64,000 bases of DNA from Clostridia bacterium. GTDB lineage: Bacteria > Bacillota > Clostridia > Oscillospirales > Acutalibacteraceae. Location of the stretch: NCBI GenBank assembly GCA_017465825.1, contig JAFTVI010000024.1:53175-117174 (forward strand), read 5' to 3'. Below the pieces are notes generated by a model. That model was not told the DNA's origin. It made no database searches and was given only the letters and a program-made list of their open reading frames with translations. Of this stretch, positions 59,602 to 64,000 are shown piece by piece (positions within the stretch are counted from its first letter, which is position 1; the number at the start of each line of letters is the position of its first letter). The translations under genes and the position numbers were made by a program.

Positions 59602-60879
59602 ATGAATATGTACAAATTCGGAAACTACATTTGCAAGCTTCGTGAAGAAAAAAATCTTACCCAAGCTGAACTTGCTAATCAATTAGATGTTTCAGACAAA
59701 TCAATATCTAAATGGGAAAACGGACAGGCGTTTCCGAGAATTGAAACATTTGAAAAGCTTGCATTTGCATTGGACACAACTGTTGAGGATATCTTTTCTG
59801 CAAGTAAAGACGGAATCAAAAGAATTTGTATAGCTAACAATTTTTATTATGTAATGCAGATTGATGTTGACGGACAGTTATATTCAATAAGAGCCGACGA
59901 AAGTAAATGGATTGAAATAAACGATAAAACAGATTCAGTAGTAGTTAAAATTACAGGCGAATTTTTAACTGATGAAGACTTCGGAGAATTGGATAACAGT
60001 GCCGCTGGGCTAAAAGAAAAACTGATGTTCAAATTTGTTAAAAAGGCAACCGATGAACTCATGGGTTTGATTCTGCAAGTAGATTGTACATATAAGATTT
60101 CTAATATACATCCTGATTCATTGATTACTGTTGAGCATGACGGATTTGATTTAGGTGATAAAACTTGGATGATGCAAGATTTCCAAATTATGTATCCAAA
60201 AATTATTTGCGGTAACGACACAAAAGTTGAATTGCTAGAAGCAAGAGGAAAGAACAGTAAAGAAATAATTAAAAAATACAAAAAATTAGGCTTGCAATCT
60301 GATATGGGTTTGGATTTCATTACAATGTTTTTAGCATATCCTTTGAGAGGAATGTACTTTAAACGTTTATGTAAGCCTGCTGTTTTGAAGAGAAACATTT
60401 TGAATGTCGAAATTCATAAAGCGAACACTGAAAAGCGGAACAGTGGTAAAAAAATTGGTTGTTTAGGTGGATGCTTTTCTCTTATTGCAGTTTTATTGCT
60501 TTGGTTCATATTGGATTGTTTTGTTTTTTCGGTACTTTTTGTAGCGTCTGAAAAGCCATATTTAGTTGCTTCTGATTATTCGTCGATAACCTACAAAGAT
60601 AATGTTTATGTAAGAATAGACGAATTACCGGAATATGCCTATCCGACAACAATATTAGGTGCTACAATTTGGGAGGATTCGAGAACAGAAGGACTTTCAA
60701 AATGGGACCAATCTATACAAGACAATAAAGTTCAATTATTCGAGGATGCTGAAGGTAGAGAATATCTGTGGTTGGTTGAAGATTATGTAGATAACATCCT
60801 TGGTGCTGAAGAAAATGGCGAAGATAAAGATTATGAAGATTTTGATGAGCATTATGTGTATGTTTGTGCAAATCCTTGA
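59602..60879 (+). CDS. XRE-type regulator fused to a membrane-anchored C-terminal domain
   Basis: The product is 425 residues. Residues ~1-65 are a clear XRE helix-turn-helix (ICKLREEKNLTQAELANQLDVSDKSISKWENGQ, read in parts). Residues ~75-280 form a beta-rich middle domain without a known match (YYVMQIDVDGQLYSIRADE). One strong transmembrane segment lies near 292-320 (GGCFSLIAVLLLWFILDCF), then ~100 outside residues, acidic at the end. It is a possible one-component membrane-bound sensor-regulator. AT-richer than the housekeeping genes. The ATG at 59602 is chosen because AGAGGTGA lies 5 bases upstream; 59581 is an alternative. Confidence 0.78.
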   Translation: MNMYKFGNYICKLREEKNLTQAELANQLDVSDKSISKWENGQAFPRIETFEKLAFALDTTVEDIFSASKDGIKRICIANNFYYVMQIDVDGQLYSIRADESKWIEINDKTDSVVVKITGEFLTDEDFGELDNSAAGLKEKLMFKFVKKATDELMGLILQVDCTYKISNIHPDSLITVEHDGFDLGDKTWMMQDFQIMYPKIICGNDTKVELLEARGKNSKEIIKKYKKLGLQSDMGLDFITMFLAYPLRGMYFKRLCKPAVLKRNILNVEIHKANTEKRNSGKKIGCLGGCFSLIAVLLLWFILDCFVFSVLFVASEKPYLVASDYSSITYKDNVYVRIDELPEYAYPTTILGATIWEDSRTEGLSKWDQSIQDNKVQLFEDAEGREYLWLVEDYVDNILGAEENGEDKDYEDFDEHYVYVCANP

Positions 60880-60881
60880 TA

Positions 60882-60924
60882 TAGAAAATCCGAGCAGAGC
60901 AAAAAACTCTGCTCGGATTTTCTA
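60882..60924. terminator. Bidirectional terminator at the border of the integrative element
   Basis: TAGAAAATCCGAGCAGAG / CTCTGCTCGGATTTTCTA is an 18-bp perfect stem with a CAAAAAA loop, serving both the XRE gene and the recombinase gene. Confidence 0.85.
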
Positions 60925-62520
60925 TTACCCCACCTTATCCAACCCCACCATAAACTGCTCAAAGTCAATATTAAACTCAACTTTCAGATTATACCCTCTG
61001 CTGACCTCGACCCGTTTTATCAGGCAATTCACAATCATTTTCTTCTTTTCAAAGCTCGCTTCATCATAAAGCTCTGCCCAAGAAATAAGTTCATCAAAGC
61101 TGTCAGATAAATTCTTTAGTACACTCTCGCCGTCAGCAACATCCTTTTCAGCATCAGTGCATAAAACCAAAAGCCTGCTACACTCTTTTTCTGATTCTGC
61201 AATCAGTTCCGAAAGTGTATCTGCCGAAAATGAGCTTTCTCCCTTGATTGCTTTGATAACCTCGGATTTCAGTATAGTAAAGTTTTCAAATTCTTTGGAA
61301 TAATCTGCTTTTACCATATTGAGCCTTGCTTTTCTTACATCGAGCTCATCAGCATAACGGAGCTTGATTACATCAGATTTCGACAAACCTTTCATCTTCT
61401 TGAAAACGTCACGGACAATCTCATCAATCAAATCATCGAGAATATGCAGAGTGTAACCCGACTGACCGTCACATTCCGTCTGCTTTCTACTCTTGCCGTA
61501 GCAGGCATATCTGATACGTTTTGTTGTATCAACAGAACCGTCTTTTCTTTTGCGGTATCTTCCGCTTGTTGTAAGATTAAGCCTTGAGCCACAATGTCCA
61601 CAGTAAACCTTGCCGGAGATAAGTGATTTACCCTTTGTGTTAAGGGGAACAGTGGGATTTTCTTTCTTCCTGTCTGAACGCTCTTTCATAATCATCATAG
61701 CTCTTTCAAACTGTTCAGGCGGAATTATCTGCAGTTCAGGTATAACCTCTGAACGAGCATCACCGCTACGGAGAACACCTGTGTATGTCAGATTACAAAG
61801 AATACCTCTGATTGTAGCTTCGTGCCACATTTTACCTGTCCTTGCTCGGTAGCCGTTGTTATTAAGCCATGTTGTAATTCTGTGTGCACCATAACCCTCT
61901 TGAGTGTACTTATCAAAGATAATCTTAACAACAATAGCCTCATCGGGATTAACCTTTAAATCATATAGCTCGTGTTTTCTTTTATTGAATCTGCCGCTTT
62001 TCACAAGGTCGTATCCAAAGGCGGCAACGCCGCCCTTGAAATGACCTGCTTCAACTAACTGACCAAGACTTGTTTTTGTTCTGACAGATGTTTTTTCACT
62101 TTCACCGTCAGCTTGCCAAAAGCGGATATAGTTAAGAAGCTTATCAATGTGATTGTCAAATCTCTGTTCACCCTCTTGGGTACTCCAAACCTCAATACCG
62201 TTTTTGACAAACCACTCAACAACAAAAGGTGTTTCGTCCGCAATTCTGCCGATACGGTCAAACATAAACACAAGCAGAATATCAAACTTTTTCTTTCTCG
62301 CAAGGTCCTTTATAATTTGGATTTTATCACGGTTTTCAGCTCGTACCTTATGACCTGATACTCCATCCTCCTGTTCCTCGTGAACAATATCCCAACCCAT
62401 TTCACTTGCGAATTTATGACAAGCCTTTCTTTGCATTGGGATGTCTGCTTCATTATTGCTGTCATAATCAACCTGCTTACCTGTTGAAACTCGGTACAGA
62501 CAACACACTCGTTTTGACAT
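60925..62520 (-). CDS. Large serine recombinase (site-specific integrase/resolvase)
   Basis: The 531-residue enzyme makes double-strand breaks at short att sites to integrate or excise an element. The N-terminal catalytic domain has the nucleophile in CLYRVSTGKQVD (Ser12) and the conserved VFMFDRIGRIADETPFVV. The recombinase domain has FGYDLVKSG and YGAHRITTWLNNNGYRARTGKMW (read in parts). A zinc ribbon follows (YCGHCGSRL...CYGKSRKQTECDG), then a C-terminal coiled coil from ~380. It resembles TnpX/Tn4451-type and ICE recombinases. It sits at the extreme left of the element, with its start overlapping a small gene. Confidence 0.95.
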   Translation of the reverse strand: MSKRVCCLYRVSTGKQVDYDSNNEADIPMQRKACHKFASEMGWDIVHEEQEDGVSGHKVRAENRDKIQIIKDLARKKKFDILLVFMFDRIGRIADETPFVVEWFVKNGIEVWSTQEGEQRFDNHIDKLLNYIRFWQADGESEKTSVRTKTSLGQLVEAGHFKGGVAAFGYDLVKSGRFNKRKHELYDLKVNPDEAIVVKIIFDKYTQEGYGAHRITTWLNNNGYRARTGKMWHEATIRGILCNLTYTGVLRSGDARSEVIPELQIIPPEQFERAMMIMKERSDRKKENPTVPLNTKGKSLISGKVYCGHCGSRLNLTTSGRYRKRKDGSVDTTKRIRYACYGKSRKQTECDGQSGYTLHILDDLIDEIVRDVFKKMKGLSKSDVIKLRYADELDVRKARLNMVKADYSKEFENFTILKSEVIKAIKGESSFSADTLSELIAESEKECSRLLVLCTDAEKDVADGESVLKNLSDSFDELISWAELYDEASFEKKKMIVNCLIKRVEVSRGYNLKVEFNIDFEQFMVGLDKVG

Positions 62521-62747
62521 TAAACCGCCTCCTTGATATTTTTCTTTAGTTTAATATCAGGGGCGTCACTTTGTCGAATGTGTGAATCACCGAGTAATAT
62601 TTCACGAAGGCGAGGGAGAATGTCATTGTTAGGTTTTTCGGCAAAGGTAGCGACGACCTCGTGACCTTTAACCTTGAAGCTATATTCACCTCTGATATCT
62701 TCATCAAGATAACGGATATATGCTTTGAGAATTCCAATATACTTCAA
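62520..62747 (-). CDS. Small protein coupled to the recombinase
   Basis: The 75-residue product begins MKYIGILKAYIRYLDEDI and ends with a Lys-rich stretch; no family is recognised. Its stop codon shares one base with the recombinase start (TAATG), and the recombinase ribosome site (AAGGAGG) lies inside its last codons, so the two are translationally coupled. Small proteins in this place are often recombination directionality factors; that is only a contextual guess. Confidence 0.65.
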   Translation of the reverse strand: MKYIGILKAYIRYLDEDIRGEYSFKVKGHEVVATFAEKPNNDILPRLREILLGDSHIRQSDAPDIKLKKNIKEAV

Positions 62748-62753
62748 TACTCA

Positions 62754-63611
62754 TCACCTCGCATCCCTGTTTCGCTGTCGCTGAAGGTACCTGTAATAAT
62801 GTTCACAGGCTTTCAGCACGAAATCTTCAAAGTCTTTATCATTAACCTTAGGTGCGACCTTCTGCAGCTTTTCAATAGGAACTTTACACATAGGCTTCTG
62901 ATTCGGCTTCTCTGCCGTTAGTGTATTCTCAATACTTTCCGCAGTAAGAACACCTGCAGTAAAATCCTTGTGCATATGCCAAGCCTGAGAATATGAAGGA
63001 GTACATTCCTGTTCCTCAATTATGCGGAGCAAGTCATACTGCATTTGGTCATCAAGGAACGAAAGCTCAACACCGACGGAGAAAGCTATTTTACCCTCGT
63101 CCATCATTTCAAGCAGTTCAGGAATTAGATTTGTCAAACGTATATAACGATGAATCTGCCTTTCACTCTCATTTGCTGACTCACTTATTTGTGTTACGCT
63201 CCACTTCTCGCCAACTTGGCGAGAAGTTTGTCCCTGATGATTTAATGCTTCAAGCTTCAACTTGTAAGAAAACGCCTTTTCCGACGGTAAAATATGCTCA
63301 CGGTGCAGATTACTATCTACAAGCATAATTGCCGCTTCATCTCTGCTCACGGCATAAATTAAAGCAGGTACTGTTTCCAGCCCTGCTTTCACTGATGCTC
63401 TCAATCTTCTGTGACCTGAGATTATTTCATATTCGTCCTCTGTATTTTCAAGAGGTCTAACAACAATAGGTGAGATAACACCTTTCTGCTGTATACTTTC
63501 AATGAGATTGTTCATCTCATCATTGTCTAAGACCTTATACGGATGTCCCTCAAAGGGATGAATTTTTTCTGCCGGAATGTTTACCGGTGCTTTTAACTTT
63601 TTGTTAGCCAT
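62754..63611 (-). CDS. ParB/RepB/Spo0J-family partition-like protein
   Basis: The 285-residue protein starts at 63611, with AAAGGAG before the ATG. Its N-terminal ParB/Srx domain shows IHPFEGHPYKVLDNDEMNNL, ISPIVVRPLEN, the EIISGHRRLRASVKAG signature and LVDSNLHREHILPSEKAFSY. A helix-turn-helix KorB-like middle (WSVTQISESANESERQIHRYIRLTNL, read in parts) follows. In integrative elements such proteins serve partition or regulation, and their CTP-binding motif GHRR is intact here. It lies two bases from the upstream gene. Confidence 0.9.
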   Translation of the reverse strand: MANKKLKAPVNIPAEKIHPFEGHPYKVLDNDEMNNLIESIQQKGVISPIVVRPLENTEDEYEIISGHRRLRASVKAGLETVPALIYAVSRDEAAIMLVDSNLHREHILPSEKAFSYKLKLEALNHQGQTSRQVGEKWSVTQISESANESERQIHRYIRLTNLIPELLEMMDEGKIAFSVGVELSFLDDQMQYDLLRIIEEQECTPSYSQAWHMHKDFTAGVLTAESIENTLTAEKPNQKPMCKVPIEKLQKVAPKVNDKDFEDFVLKACEHYYRYLQRQRNRDAR

Positions 63612-63612
63612 T

Positions 63613-64000
63613 TTATTGGCTCCTTTCATTTTTATTTTTAATATTTTGATTGTTACGGTTCTTTAGCCGTTCTTCAATTTGCCGCTGTCTTTCTTCCTGC
63701 TGTTTAACATAGCGTGCATATTCGTCCTGCCTTGCTATTTCAGCCTTGGTAAGATATTTAGGTGGCGGCTCACCTATGAGCTTTGAAACAGTATCAACGC
63801 TTCGGTTGAAATCGTATTCACTGATGTTGTAATCTGCTTCAGCCTTTTGCCTTGCCTCTTTCTCTTTTTCGGGGCGGATTTTCATCCTTTCGGCTTTCAG
63901 TTCTTCCGTATCTGCTTCATCAGCCTGCTTTTCGGTTTCTTGGTACTGAGAAAGTGTCTTTTGTATTTCAGCTTCCATTCTCTTTTCTTCGGCTTCGAGC
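63613..64000 (-). CDS. C-terminal part of a charged, coiled-coil protein of the integrative element
   Basis: The frame is open to the right edge, so the N-terminus is outside; about 129 residues are visible. It is very rich in Glu, Lys, Gln and Arg (EELKAERMKIRPEKEKEARQ; QQEERQRQIEERLKNRNNQN) and predicted coiled coil, with a short structured piece YDFNRSVDTVSKLIGEPPP. Such tails occur in large accessory proteins of Clostridial conjugative elements. No function is assigned. Confidence 0.6.
   Translation of the reverse strand, partial: LEAEEKRMEAEIQKTLSQYQETEKQADEADTEELKAERMKIRPEKEKEARQKAEADYNISEYDFNRSVDTVSKLIGEPPPKYLTKAEIARQDEYARYVKQQEERQRQIEERLKNRNNQNIKNKNERSQ

Overview
The window is a chromosomal segment of a low-to-mid GC, endospore-forming Firmicute. 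It most resembles the Oscillospirales/Ruminococcaceae type of gut Clostridia. The reasons are a spoIIAA-spoIIAB-sigF operon, a type 2 IleS behind a T-box-like leader, the infC-rpmI-rplT order, TrmFO (folate type) next to topA, a cyclic-di-AMP receptor of the DarA/PstA family, InlB B-type repeats with a cysteine-rich tail, and strongly consensus sigma-A promoters (TTGACA-17-TATAAT). No species can be named from sequence reading alone.

Layout. 1-6 kb: 3' part of a giant repetitive surface protein, open at the window edge. 6-10 kb: a mannoside-use pair on the minus strand (GH125 alpha-mannosidase and a GPH/MFS symporter with a long cytoplasmic tail). 10-15.5 kb: T-box-ileS, two small XRE regulators, an alkaline-phosphatase-fold protein and a SLOG protein. 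15.6-15.9 kb: a compact locus with every sequence hallmark of a type I toxin-antitoxin pair. 15.9-34.3 kb: housekeeping genes, all on the plus strand (infC-rpmI-rplT, TrmH-type methylase, dprA, topA, trmFO, rnc, radical SAM, smc, ftsY, rdgB, yhbY, nadD, yqeK, rsfS, leuS), many overlapping by 1-8 bases. 34.4-38 kb: a minus-strand surface polysaccharide/teichoic-type cluster. 38-40.3 kb: two divergent membrane-anchored proteins of unknown role. 40.3-48.5 kb: MarR regulator plus four ABC exporter half-transporters that form two matched heterodimers. 49.2-52.4 kb: an ABC exporter with extra N-terminal domains, a DUF1854 protein and a c-di-AMP receptor in one operon. 52.6-54 kb: spoIIA operon. 54.1-57.4 kb: a five-gene operon of mostly uncharacterised proteins. 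57.5-58.8 kb: membrane-inserted M28 peptidase. 59.0-59.4 kb: tRNA-Ala(GGC) preceded by three tandem copies of a truncated tRNA-like unit. 60.9-64 kb: one end of an integrative element (large serine recombinase, ParB-like protein, charged coiled-coil protein), open at the right edge.

The most unusual observations are three. First, the tRNA-Ala locus has three tandem 5'-tRNA mimics and a 15-bp inverted repeat that wraps the real tRNA into a terminator-like stem. Second, the candidate type I toxin-antitoxin locus has a 26-residue toxin, a Shine-Dalgarno hidden in a GAAA-loop hairpin, a 5'/3' fold-back and a converging antisense RNA driven by a perfect promoter. Third, a c-di-AMP receptor is embedded in an ABC exporter/DUF1854 operon. 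Intergenic regions also carry several palindromic, MITE-like repeats.
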